From assembly GCF_907164915.1 (NCBI RefSeq), contig NC_061870.1:1471501-1535500 (forward strand): a stretch of 64,000 nucleotides of DNA. The letters are read 5' to 3'. The notes under the pieces were generated by a model. That model was not told where the DNA came from and ran no database searches. It worked only from the letters and a program-made list of their open reading frames with translations. Positions 10,353 to 21,194 of the stretch are shown here, in pieces (position 1 is the stretch's first letter; every line of letters starts with the position of its first letter). This stretch comes from Impatiens glandulifera. Lineage: Eukaryota; Streptophyta; Magnoliopsida; Ericales; Balsaminaceae. Both the position numbers and the translations under genes were made by a program.

Positions 10353-12148
10353 TCAATTGGGTCCTCGATCAATTAGTCCCTTAGGAATCCATATTTGAGT
10401 TATTCTGATGGATTTCCCATTTTGTGTTGTGATTAATGCATAAGATTTTGACTTAGCAGATGACTTCCTGCTAGCCACTGATCCTTTGACTTTTGAAGAA
10501 GGTTTTCTTTTAAAACTCCTTGACTTAGATTCAGGTTTTAAGTTACCATACTTATTAGCCTTTTCAAGCTTATTCTTAAGCCAGCTAACAGTTGGTGGAA
10601 CATAAACTATTTCATTTTTAAAAGCCACTTCTTCATGAATAGGATCAGATTCAACGTCAGTCATACTTCCTTTGACAAAACTTATTGGCTTAAGTTTGTC
10701 ATTTGGCTTTGACTTTTTGCAGGACATGTTAGGATCATTGCTATCAAATCCCAATCCGGATATAGATCCAGCAGGTTTCAACATGCTGATTTGATATTTG
10801 ACAGCATCACCAGATCTTGTCCATGCACAGACAACATAGTTAAGCCTTTTGTTTTCAGATGAAAGAGTTTGAATTTGTTCTTTGAGCATCTCATTTTCAG
10901 ATGAGATCTCTTCAATTTTCTTTTCAAAAACATGTGACTCTTCCTCTTTAGACAGATTTGGTTCATTTAAATCTGATGAAGATTTAGTTTCATTTAGAGA
11001 TTCTGCTAGCTTTCTGTACTCGATGACCATTTCATCTAGTGCAGCTACCAGTTGTTCCCTTGAAAACCTTTCGGAGGAGAAATCAAATACCTCAGTTTCC
11101 TGAGTTCCTTCCTCATCTTCTCTGGCCATGAAGCAAGCCACGTCTTCTTCGTCGCTTTCACTGGATGAGAAGTACGAGCCATGGCTGCTTCCTCTGCTCT
11201 TTCCGTCACCGGCCATAAGAGCCTTCAGCTCTTTTCCATCTTCCTTGGCATCTTCACGCTTTGGCTTCCGGCATTCCGATGCATAATGACCTTTAATACC
11301 ACAGTTAAAACAAGTAACATTAGCTTTAGATTTTCTATTATCATTAGAATTTGAAGAGTTTGAGTTAGAGTTGCTCTTCTTCATGAAGTCGCGAACTTCT
11401 TCACAAAGAGAGACATGGCATCGCTGCTCAGCTGCTGAGCTGCCATCTTCACGTCCGGAGCAGTTGGTGGCTCTTCAGCAGTCACCAACTCCTTGGCAAT
11501 AATAACGGACGAGGGTTGATCTTCTTCCATCCTACAGTTCAGCTCGAACTCATAGGCCTTAAGGTCAGCGAAGAGATCAAAGAGAGAGATCTTGTTTAGA
11601 TCTTTGGATTCTCTCATCGCCATAGTCTTTATGTCCCATTCCCTTGGAAGAGCACGCATGATCTTGATAGCAAGCTCCCGATTGCTATAGGTCTTGCCTA
11701 AGATGGACAGAGAGGAGACGATATTGCTGAATCTGGTGTCGAAATCGTTCATTGTTTCACCAGGATGCATTTTGAAGCTGTCGAACTGTTGAGTGGAAAC
11801 CATGATCTTGTTTTCCTTGGTTTGCTCGTTGTCCTCACACAGTTGAGTGAGTCTGTCCCAGACTTCTTTGCCAGTGTCACATTCGATGATGTAGTTGAAC
11901 ATACTGTCATCGAGAGATCTGTACAGAACATCAAGAGCCATGTTGTTGAGGTTGTTCTGCCTCTTTTCATCAGCAGTCCAGTCGGCCTTCTCCTTATCAA
12001 TCTTGATAGGACCTTCTGTGACAAGACTCCACACGTCATCATGAAGAGATGAGAGATGAGCATGAACCCTTTTCTTTCCAACAATATAGTTTTCGCGAGA
12101 GAAAGTTGGAATGGTTGTAGCACTGGCATCTTTGGGTATGTTCGACAT
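10353..12148 (-). pseudogene. gag: gag of the Sirevirus-like element, one frameshift
   Basis: The start at 12148 gives MSNIPKDASATTIPTFSREN. The first 255 codons (to 11381) form a UBN2-type copia Gag domain (GKEVWDRLTQLCE, QQFDSFKMHPGETMNDF, ALPREWD). The frame then breaks near 11385-11395. The downstream frame (11384-10353) carries an Asn/Ser-rich linker, the zinc knuckle CFNCGIKGHYASEC (CX2CX4HX4C, near 11270-11312), an acidic stretch and a coiled-coil-like region. It ends at WIPKGLIDRGPN, the linker that normally precedes protease in this family. A one-base loss explains the break. The particle and RNA-packaging roles are those known for copia Gag. All of pol is missing after this point. 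Confidence 0.88.
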
Positions 12149-12178
12149 ATTTCAGGAAAGGCTTGAGAATAGAAATAA

Positions 12179-12192
12179 GGCTCTGATACCAA
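12179..12192 (-). other. Primer binding site, initiator Met tRNA type
   Basis: The minus strand reads TTGGTATCAGAGCC directly after the 5' LTR end (12194). This matches the 3' end of plant initiator methionine tRNA, the usual minus-strand primer for copia elements. Confidence 0.9.
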
Positions 12193-12193
12193 T

Positions 12194-14565
12194 TGATAGG
12201 ATCGGCTTTATCAATAAAGATGGGGGTCTGGCTAATGATGAAGGCTTATGAAAAACGGTTTGATAGAAATCCTGTTAGGGATTAATATCTCTTTCTATTC
12301 TACGCAAACTTGTATAAACACTTGAAACAGATTCAAGGCGGAATTGTTTACTTGGGTTTGAAGCACAAGATGAAATATGAAAAGATGACAGAAAAGAAGA
12401 ACACAGCTGTTTGTTTATGGATGTTCGGAGAAACTCTCCTACGTCACCCCTTCTTCCAACCACCGGAAGGATTCACTATATGATGAGAATCAAATACAGT
12501 TTACACACACACTTAGCTCAATATTGAACAGAACACTTTATGTTCAATTACAAGAAGATGAAGAATATCACTCAGCTAATGGTGTTTTGATTCTAGTTCT
12601 CTCTCGATTCACACACAGTACAATCAGAAAGAAGCTTCACAAAAAAAATTCAGTAAGCAAGATGATTGAGTAGTCTCTCTCTGCAAAATCAGAATGCTTG
12701 TTCGTAAGATTGGTTTGAAAGATGATAAAGTCGCTACATCGTCCGTTGCTCTTAGGATTGATTAAATACTGAGCAGGAGCTAACGGTCGAATCTTCAAGA
12801 ATGATACGTGGCGCTCTTCAATTGGAAAGCCTCCATTGTGCACAGTAGGATCTGAGCACAAGGATCGTGGCCGTACCGAACTAGTAGTGCGCCGAATATT
12901 CCATTAGGGATGTACCTGCAAAACGGGTAATGTGAGGGAAATTCTCTTACGTGGCATTCCTTGATTGGATGCATATAGTTGTTGTACTAATCTTCACAGG
13001 AAAGTGGAGCAGGAGTAGGGTACAACTATAGCACGTGGGTGGAGAAATGCTAGATTCAAGCGTACTGCTTAAACAGAGCATCGGACGTATTTCAGTTAGA
13101 CGGATTTGTGAAAATCAGTCTAATGAAATAAGTCAACTCCTTCTAATGAAAAACGTCTATTACACCGCCTGGTCTAATATAATTAGACTCGCGTTTAATT
13201 TACATAACCATTAGATGGGTACGTCTAACTCCACTGAGTTAGACTACACGTCTAATTCCGGTTCTACCTCAGACTAATCTGAAAAAGTTAGACTCACGTC
13301 TAACTTTCACTAATTAGACAATCCGTCTAATTATTACAGAACCATTAGACCGGCACGTCTAACTCCACTGAGTTAGACTGCCACGTCTAATTCCGGTTCT
13401 ACTTCAGACTAATCTGAAGGAGTTAGACTCACGTCTAACTTTCACTAATTAGACAACCCGTCTAATTATTACATAACCATTAGACCGGCACGTCTAACTC
13501 CATTGAGTTAAACTGCCACGTTTAATTCCGGTTCTACTTCAGACTAATCTGAAGGAGTTAGACTCACGTCTAACTTTCACTAATTAGACAACTCGTCTAA
13601 TTATTACATAACCATTAGACCGACACGTCTAACTCCACTGAGTTAGACTGCCACGTCTAATTCTGGTTCTACTTCAGAATAATCTGAAGGAGTTAGACTC
13701 ACGTCTAACTTTCACTAATTAGACAACCCGTCTAATTATTACATAACCATAAGACCGGCACGTCTAACTCCACTGAGTAAGACTGCCACGTCTAATTCTG
13801 GTTCTACCTCAGACTAATCTGAAGGAGTTAGACTCACGTCTAACTTTCACTAATTAGACAACCCGTCTAATTATTACATAACCATTAGACCGGCACGTCT
13901 AACTCCACTGAGTTAGACTACCATGTCTAATTCTTTACACATCTATTAGATTTACACGTCTAACTCCGATGAGCTAGACTATACGTCTAATTCTATTAGA
14001 CTCACGTCTAATTCCGTGTATTCATTAGACCATCCGTCTAATTCTTTACACATCTATTAGACTTACACGTCTAACTCCGATGAGTTAGACTGTACGTCTA
14101 ATTCCGTGTATTCATTAGACCATCCGTCTAATTCTTTACACATCTATTAGACTTACACGTCTAACTCCGATGAGTTAGACTGTACGTCTAATTCTATTAG
14201 ACTCACATTTAATTCCGTGTATTCATTAGACCATCCGTCTAATTCTTTATACATCTATTAGACTTACACGTCTAACTCCGATGAGTTAGACTGTACGTCT
14301 AATTCTATTAGACTCACGTCTAATTTATGTGTCTATTAGACTGCCCGTCTAACTCCGTTGAGTTAGACTGTGCGTCTAATTCCATTAGACCTGTGTCTAA
14401 TTTTATGCGAATGGAGATCAAAATCGGTCTAATGACCCTCATTAGATCCAAGTCTAATAACATTTTGTCTTAATACACCTGTATCAAAACTTATAAATTA
14501 TTTCATCATCAAAATATCAGTGGGTAAATTATTTCAACACTTAGTCAAAATAATTTGACCCAACA
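12194..14565 (-). repeat. 5' LTR of the Sirevirus-like element (2372 bp)
   Basis: Direct repeat partner of 3482-5826 with the same TG...CA ends, followed on the right by the AACAT target duplication. The U3 half (about 13080-14440) is the palindrome array. A weak TATA-like word (TATTTAAT on the minus strand, 12761-12768) could serve as the LTR promoter. Confidence 0.92.
13080..14440. repeat. Palindrome array TTAGAC..GTCTAA in 5' LTR
   Basis: The same array as in the 3' LTR. The 135-bp unit recurs at about 13330, 13465, 13600, 13735 and 13870. The shorter TTTACACATCTATTAGAC unit follows from about 13930 with about four copies, one more than in the other LTR. Copy-number differences account for most of the LTR length difference. 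Confidence 0.88.
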
Positions 14566-14570
14566 AACAT

Positions 14571-14828
14571 TTTAAAAAATAACCATTAATCATTCCTCAA
14601 CTTATAACGTATTTCAAATTTTTATTGATGCAGCTAGTGCCGACCCCGAGTTTTGGGATGCCTTATCTCGATAAAAAAAAAGTTTTTTTTATTGTTGCCC
14701 TAAGTTTAGTTATAAAAATTTATAAAAAAAAAATATTATTTTTGGTAGGATTGAATTTATAACATAAAAGAAAATTTCTAAATTTGTATTTTGAATTATG
14801 CTACAATATTATATGCTTAAAAATCATA

Positions 14829-14866
<38 letters not shown>

Positions 14867-15690
14867 TTATCTAAATGGGTTGCCCTAGGGAGTTGGCTGC
14901 CCTAGCCTATTAGGGCTTGTCGGGCTTACCCCTGGGTTGCCCTAGATGCAGCCATAAAAAGGTTATGAATATGAGCAGATAGATGTTGTCCAAGTCTTGT
15001 CACTTTCAAGAAGTCCCTATATATTTTGTGTTTTCGTGTTTAAGATCTAGCATATTCTGAAAGAACTTTTGTATATGAAAAGAGTGATGTTTAAATTTAT
15101 TAAATAAATTTTAGGTGTCTAAATTTGACCTTTAGATTTCCTTTAAAAAAAGGATTTGACCTATACAAAGATTTATATTTTCGATTTGATAGAAAGGTTG
15201 TGCATAGCTATAATGGTGTATTATTTGGATTGAGCCAAAAAAAAAAAATTTAAATGTTGTGTTTCACTCTTCATTTTACTTGTTTTCCTATCCACTTTTT
15301 TTTCAATCTCTTACTTTTATTTATACGTTTTTTATACAAATGATATTTAAAATAATAATAGCACAACTAGTATAATGTTAGTCTTTTTTTTTTTTTTAAT
15401 TGTTGTTTTTCTACAACATGCCCTTACATATAAATTTATATAAAAAACAAACAAAAAACTATAAAACAAAAGAAAAAATATTGAAAAAGAAACTGGAATA
15501 CAAAACAAAAAAGAAAAATGATGATTTAAATGAACCTTAACAAATTCTTCAAAAGATCAAATTGGTCTCACCTGAAAACGTTATTCTATTCGGACTCGAG
15601 TAAGATAATCTCACCAAAAATTAGTTGGGATACACGACCACTCCTAGGAGGGAGCATATACCAATCAATCCATGCCTTCCAAAACACATA
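14571..15690. other. Intergenic with (TA)n and GCCCTA-rich remnant
   Basis: Contains a (TA)n microsatellite at about 14829-14863. Between roughly 14630 and 14955 repeated GTTGCCCTA/GGGCTT words and two GATGCAGC words suggest the end of an unclassified non-autonomous element, but I could not define its termini. No gene is seen. Confidence 0.5.
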
Positions 15691-15699
15691 CCTTTTTTT

Positions 15700-16080
15700 T
15701 TGCTAAGAAATAAATTTTATTACGAAGAATGAAGAGCGATAAACAAGTCATACAACAAAATAGGAAGATCAGATGCATAAATAGAACCAAAACAATCGAT
15801 CACAAGACACCAATGACTTCGAATATGAGCAGGAAAGATGAAATGTCGGGAAGGAAGACGGTAGTAAAACCCTCCACATCCCAGGAGTTGATGAGATCGA
15901 CAAATTCAATAGTTTCAACAGATGGTTGAAAATTCCGAGTCGAACATGCATGGTTGAGATAGTTGATGCATATCACTAAATCAGAAATAAAAAATGTGTT
16001 GTTTCGATGTCGATTTGACTGGCAGCATAACAATGAAAGAACAAAACCACTTTGACAGTCCAGGCATAACCCATTTTGTT
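15700..16080 (-). mobile_element. Possible retroposed 3' end with poly(A), LINE-like
   Basis: On the minus strand the sequence ends AATAAAATTTATTTCTTAGC followed by a run of A (about 15691-15700), which looks like a polyadenylated retroposed tail. The 300 bases upstream are less AT-rich than the surroundings but hold only short frames with no recognisable domain. A LINE 3' UTR is my best guess. Confidence 0.35.
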
Positions 16081-16564
16081 CAGTTCTCGTAATGCACTTT
16101 ATAAAGAGAATATTAGAACTAATAATAGAGGGCGAGCAGCAATATTGAGTAGAGATGAATTATAGATTCAACCAAAAAAAATTACAAAGGAAAGTAATTT
16201 GATCCATTTTTACAAGCTCGAAAAGCAAAATGAGCTGGTCAAAATTTTGGAAAGCAAAAACAAGCATTTGATGCAAGTTCAAGAAGCAAAACTAGTTTTT
16301 TAACTCTTTTTTAAATGATAAAGTTTGTATTAAATGGTTGTCACAAAGCCAAATTTCTAACAATGGAATCAATATCCATATGAACAGGTGATCTGACTGA
16401 ACAACCCAAGAACCATCAAGATGAGTGACAAATAATAAAACTTTCATATTGCATTATAAAAAGGGATAATGGATGACAAGAATTCAGTTGGGTACTATGA
16501 TAAAGGTGATGAATTTAGAAGTGCGGTATTATTACAGTTTTCCAGCAATGCCCAAGCCAGTAAA

Positions 16565-18957
16565 TTACCTGAGAAAGAAATGGATAATAGCTTCCCAGTA
16601 CCCAGCCAACTATCAAGACAAAAGAAAGAAAGAAATGCAGCCATTATTATGATTGAATTAGTAATTGGAAGATGCAGATAATGGTGTAGTGAATGAAGAA
16701 GTACCTGAGAAGGAATGCCAAGTCCAGTTCGACCCTCGATGATCAAGCCTATTGTCAGGCCAATCATAGCTGCAGCTCCATTAATAGATTCAATTTCTCG
16801 TATTCTCTGGACAAGAAAATATATTAAATACACAACCAACAGACATAATAATAATAATTCGAAACTAACAACAAAAGATAAGTTGTCTCACTTTCATTCT
16901 CTCTTTCGTTTTAATTTTCTCCATTTGTTTGGCAGCTAACCGCTTGGCTTCCAATGGATCAACCATGATCACCTCTTTCTTGAAATCTGACTTCCCTGGA
17001 GAAACCTACATAATACAAGTGACAATCTAAATACTAGTATGATTAAGCCTTAATGAATAGGTCCATAATGAAGAAGACTCGTCAGAATGCAATGCCAAAA
17101 GTGCGCAAATTGGTGACCCCAAAGTTTTTCTACAGAGGGGAGAGTGTATGTTAGAGAAAATGTTGCTGAAGTGTTTGAGGCAGTGATGGGATTTCTATAA
17201 CCCTGATTTGAATTTCCAAAAAGTCTTTGACCATGACATCAAAAAACAAATACTAAGTAAGTTCAATGATACTCGAATCCATTCTTTTAGACAAGGATTT
17301 TTTCCAATAGGAGGCTACAAACAACAACATCCAACTGCCCCAACCTCCACTTCAAGGTGATTTCAATGAGAACCGAACTTGAAACCTCAACCTCTTAAGT
17401 TCAAGACTTGCCAATTAATAATAGCTTAAGTGGTAATAGTGTTGAACTTAGTAAGTTGAGATCTCAAATTCGTTTTCCAGTAAAAGCATCTTCACTGAAG
17501 TGATGGCCATTACAATGGGATGTTGTACTCCAGAGAGAAAACCTTGGTAAAAAAAAGTTGGAAGGCTGTTACCAGTTGAGCTACCCTAGGGTGATACTCT
17601 AACCTCAGTTTGAACACTAATGCACCTGTCAACTTGTGTTTATGTGTGAAAGCTTTACAAAATATGAAACAACCTAGAAACCATTGAGCTAATACTCAAT
17701 ATCATGAGGATGAGTATATGTTCTTTTGAGGAAGCAACATAGCAAGTCTGGCATACCCATGGTAGATGACTCGCCAAATTATATGTTGAAGGATTGGTTT
17801 TCAAAATTTCTATATACTTTTAACACATCAAATTCAAACACGAACTGAAGTCTTGGTATGGATCCAGATGGTATTCAGACTCAGCAGAAGCTCGGACTAA
17901 TACTTTGGCTAATTAAGATTGCACTCAACAAGAGGAATACATCTACTTACTAGTTACTTCTTAATTATCAACGATTCACATAAAAACTGGTAAGCATGCA
18001 TGTAGCCTGTAGGCAATGAAGATATTTTTTGGAAAGCTAGATCTGTTTTACAACCATATCAAATAGAATATCTTCTTCCTCTTCTATCTGTTTAATTAAT
18101 ATTATTGTTTAGAAAATTTGTTCAACCTGCCCAAAAACTATGCAAATGGATTAGGTCAACTAAGGTTATGGGGGATATTCAATTTAATGACATTCCCTGC
18201 AGGCTGCAATTATTTTTCTTCATTCTATTCACTTTTTAATCCGGAATAGTATTGGCCTGTCTTAGCAAAAAAAAAAGGAAATTCAAACACAATCTAGCAT
18301 ATCATTGAATGGGCACCAACTGGAGAAGAATGGGCATCTAATTCATGTTTCTAAATTGTAAGTCTTGGCCTGAAGTTCCCAATCTGCCTCGTAAAATGGC
18401 AATAATAATGTAGAATACCACACAGACAATAAGTTCTTGACTTAAAGTCACAGTTTAGATCACCCATGACATACCTAGACAAAATCTTTAAGCAAATTCA
18501 AATGAATTATGGAAGATTCGGAAGCCTTGGGTAATGCGTACATTTGGATTTGCCAGGACACGGAATGCCTTTCCTCTCATTCTTCGAGTAACCAATCTTG
18601 TATCTCTTTGTCTGCTCATCCTCCATAATGAAAGAGTGTTAATAAATCAATGATGAATGAAAAGATGAGGCAATTGTATAACTCAGTTTCAAAGATTCCC
18701 GAGCAATCTTTGCAAGTTGGACTAGATAATAAGAACATACAGACTGTAAGCTGATTAAGTTCTCTTGTTTTGTTGGTTTCAGTTTATCCTTTGAAAAATG
18801 AAATCGGAAAATGAAGAGAAGAAAACAAAGGATCTGAGACAGATTGTTATTGCAGAACTTACTCGAATAGCAGCGGAGAGTAAGAAGAGGAGAAAGAAAC
18901 TGGCCTCGAGAAGGAAAGGTCGGCATTGTTGATTGGCAGAATCGATGAAGAGGCCAT
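16565..18957 (-). CDS. Plastid-targeted single-helix CAB/HLIP-motif protein, 5 exons
   Basis: Exons (minus): 18957-18863, 18611-18542, 17005-16892, 16806-16705, 16609-16565. All introns are GT-AG and the joined frame is open for 141 residues plus TAA. The N-terminus (MASSSILPINNADLSFSRPV, then Ser- and Arg-rich) looks like a chloroplast transit peptide. A basic helix (DPLEAKRLAAKQMEKIKTK) precedes the motif EIESINGAAAMIGLTIGLI, where E99, N102, G103 and M107 match the chlorophyll-binding E-x-x-N-G-x-x-A-M pattern of LHC-, ELIP- and HLIP-type helices. The family is known for pigment binding and photoprotection in thylakoids; membrane position and pigment binding here are inferred. It ends AGYWEAIIHFFLR. 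I do not assign a specific gene name. Intron 2 is long (17006-18541). Confidence 0.8.
17006..18541 (-). other. Long intron 2 of the HLIP-like gene, with SINE-like debris
   Basis: This 1.5-kb intron has no coding signal. At 17417-17480 a plus-strand AGCTTAAGTGGTAATAGTG then GAGATCTCAAATTCG resembles a degenerate SINE promoter (A and B boxes). At 17555-17640 a minus-strand TAGCTCAACTGGTAACAGCC is another A-box-like word. Both are old and incomplete. Confidence 0.45.
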
Positions 18958-20080
18958 TTCTTTCTATCTCACTCTATCTACAAGCAAAGCAAAGCAAGCA
19001 GATAAAATAAAAGAGCAAAACTTTCCTCTACTCCTATCCACCTAAATTTCCTCAACCCTCTTTTTTTATTATATAATATTAAGAGAAATGACATGAGGAG
19101 GAGAGGATTTGAAGAAACAAATTACTAGGCAAAAAAAAATAATAAAGATTTTCTTCTCTTCACATATATTAAATAAGTCATTATCATATTAAATTAAATG
19201 ACAAATAACTCTTTTAATCAATTGCACCTCTTTTATAAATATAAAACCTATAAACCTACCATTAATTTATAAATTTGGTCTCATAAACCTACCTTAATTT
19301 ATAAATTATGATTTGACAAAATGTATCATGTTTATTCGTTTATAAAATATAAATTATAAACGAGTAAGTTTAAATGCCATGTATAATGCACATTTATTTT
19401 ATTTATTTATTCATTTTAAATACAAATTCTAAATTAAGTTAACTTTAAAAATAATCAAACACTCCCCACTCTATTTGACACTCTATCTTTCTCTCATTCT
19501 CTTCCCCCACTTATCTTCATTCTTTTTCTTTTCCTTCATCCTTTTTCTCTTTCTCTCGCCCAAACCAAATTCTCTCACACCCAAAACTTATATACTCATT
19601 TTTAATAAGAAACGGAAAGAACCCCAAAAACAAAAGAAAGTGTATTTATCGACATAATTTGTTTTTTATGTTTGTCTTTCAGTCTTCACCTAATTTTAGA
19701 CATAGTCATAAAAAAGAGATGTCAAATTAAAATGTATTACTCTTCATTTAAATATATTTAGTGTCATTGTGGAGTAAATACTCTTATATATACAATTTAC
19801 GAGAAAGAAAAATATTTTAAAAACAAGTTTTTATGGATGTTCAAATTATAATAAATGTATTCAAATAACAAATTTAATTTGAAACCTTGGTTGACATTAT
19901 GTATTTTCTAGAACAAATTTAAGAAAACCCTTAAAAACCCATAAATTTGGTTCGTTAATTGGTTAGGCGTATGAAAGGATTTCAATGCTATGTTCCACGT
20001 GCCTACCCACATGATATTCTCTTTATAAATATTGGATCATTTATCAAACAAATTTTACACGATTAAACAAAAGAAGAATT
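18958..20080. other. 5' flank of the HLIP-like gene and AT-rich intergenic
   Basis: Immediately upstream of the start codon lies a CT/AG-rich stretch that fits a leader. A pyrimidine-rich tract occupies about 19480-19560. No open frame or element terminus is supported in the rest. Confidence 0.5.
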
Positions 20081-21126
20081 TCATTTTATCCACATGTGTT
20101 TATCGTCTCTAGCTATGCCCTTTCCTAGCTCTAGGGGATCTCTCCCAGTTATTCGTAAGAAATGCTCATTTGCTAGAATTAGCATTGAGGTGCATCCTAG
20201 AAACACATTGCCGAAAAGTATGACAATAGTAGACAAAAAAGAAAAACCTACTATCATGAAATCATTTATGAGTGGAGGCCAGACATATGATCTTTCTACA
20301 ATACCTTCCAACATTTAGGCTCAAATTTTGATTTGGCTAAGGAAGAAGATCAAAAAATTAACAAAGGTCAGAAAGTAAAGATGTAGGAAAATGAAACATA
20401 TGTGTCTATAATCAAAGAGAAAATGTGGTTAAAAACAGAAAACAAAAGATAAAGAAAATTGTGTACAAGAAAAAAAAAATAATACGAAGAAGGAGGTGGA
20501 ACCTCAACCTAATCATGTTGAAGAGATAGTTGAGGAATTGCAATCAAATCAAGTTGAAGTGGTTGCTGATGAAAACGGAGAGAAAGATACTCAGACTAAT
20601 CAAGAGAAAGAAAAGAATACCAAGGTTGATACAGAAGAATCCAAAATTGATGAAAATTCCAAAGCTGAAGTTGAGAAATGAAGACAATGATATAGAAATT
20701 CAAGTTGAGAACAAAAAGGTGAAGAGCCTCGTAATCCTGAAAAATAATTCTTTTTATCGAATTAGAACGGGTTAATACAAAGAAAAAAATCAAAATAAGA
20801 ACATGCAGTATTCATCAACCTCTTCAGTTCATCCTTTTTCATTGCATGAGGAAGAGGAAGGGGAATAGGAAGAGGAAGAGGAAGACAACATGTTGAAACA
20901 TTAGGATGGTATGAAAATAAAAAACTGATTGGAATAATTAGGATTTAATACAGTTTGTAATATTTGTTTATAATCTTTGTTTCTTGTATGTTTGATTGAT
21001 ATTAATCATGTTCTTTAGGATCATTTGATTGTCATCTTTTAATCATATCTACGGTTTGTCTAGATTTGATTATTGACCCTCCCGCTTTTGGGATTTTAAT
21101 GAAATGGTTTTAACCGTTTTCCAAAA
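20081..21126 (+). mobile_element. LINE relic, ORF1 fragment joined to 3' UTR
   Basis: The plus frame at 20094-20318 contains CSFARISIEVHPRNTLPK followed by SMTIVDKK, which resembles the conserved segment before the zinc knuckle in the Gag-like ORF1 of plant L1 LINEs. After an acidic, Lys/Glu-rich stretch (20496-20681) there is no endonuclease or RT. The sequence passes to a LINE-type 3' end at 21055-21126 (TTTGTCTAGATTTGATTATT, then CCCTCCCGCTTTTGGG, AATGAAATGG and an A tail). A large internal deletion is implied. The A tail abuts the truncated gypsy LTR exactly. Confidence 0.55.
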
Positions 21127-21155
21127 AACATGAAAAGATGCACTTGGGCATAACA
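21127..21155 (-). repeat. Truncated 3' LTR of the gypsy element
   Basis: Only the first ~29 bases of the LTR (minus: TGTTATGCCCAAGTGC...) remain, matching the start of the 5' LTR at 31943. The minus-strand AAGTAGGGTAGAAT just before it is the polypurine tract. The cut lies exactly at the LINE A tail. Confidence 0.75.
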
Positions 21156-21194
21156 ATTCTACCCTACTTATAAAAATTTCGACCTCAAAACTTA

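Larger units (their letters stand above)
3482..14565 (-). mobile_element. Sirevirus-like Ty1/copia element with no pol (11.1 kb)
   Basis: Two direct repeats, 3482-5826 and 12194-14565, have TG...CA ends and are flanked by identical 5-bp duplications AACAT (3477-3481 and 14566-14570), so both ends are complete. On the minus strand the order is 5' LTR, initiator-Met tRNA primer site, gag (12148-10353), a palindrome cluster, a long second ORF (9347-6004), an AAAAAGGGGG polypurine tract and 3' LTR. Protease, integrase, reverse transcriptase and RNase H are all missing. The gag family, the polypurine tract and an extra ORF before the 3' LTR place it among Sirevirus (SIRE1-like) copia elements. It would need enzymes in trans. 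Both ORFs now carry stops or shifts, so this copy is probably inactive. Confidence 0.88.

Noticed and set aside
20081..20318. Host protein gene
   Set aside because: Both strands are open by chance; the plus frame resembles LINE ORF1, and a LINE 3' end lies downstream.
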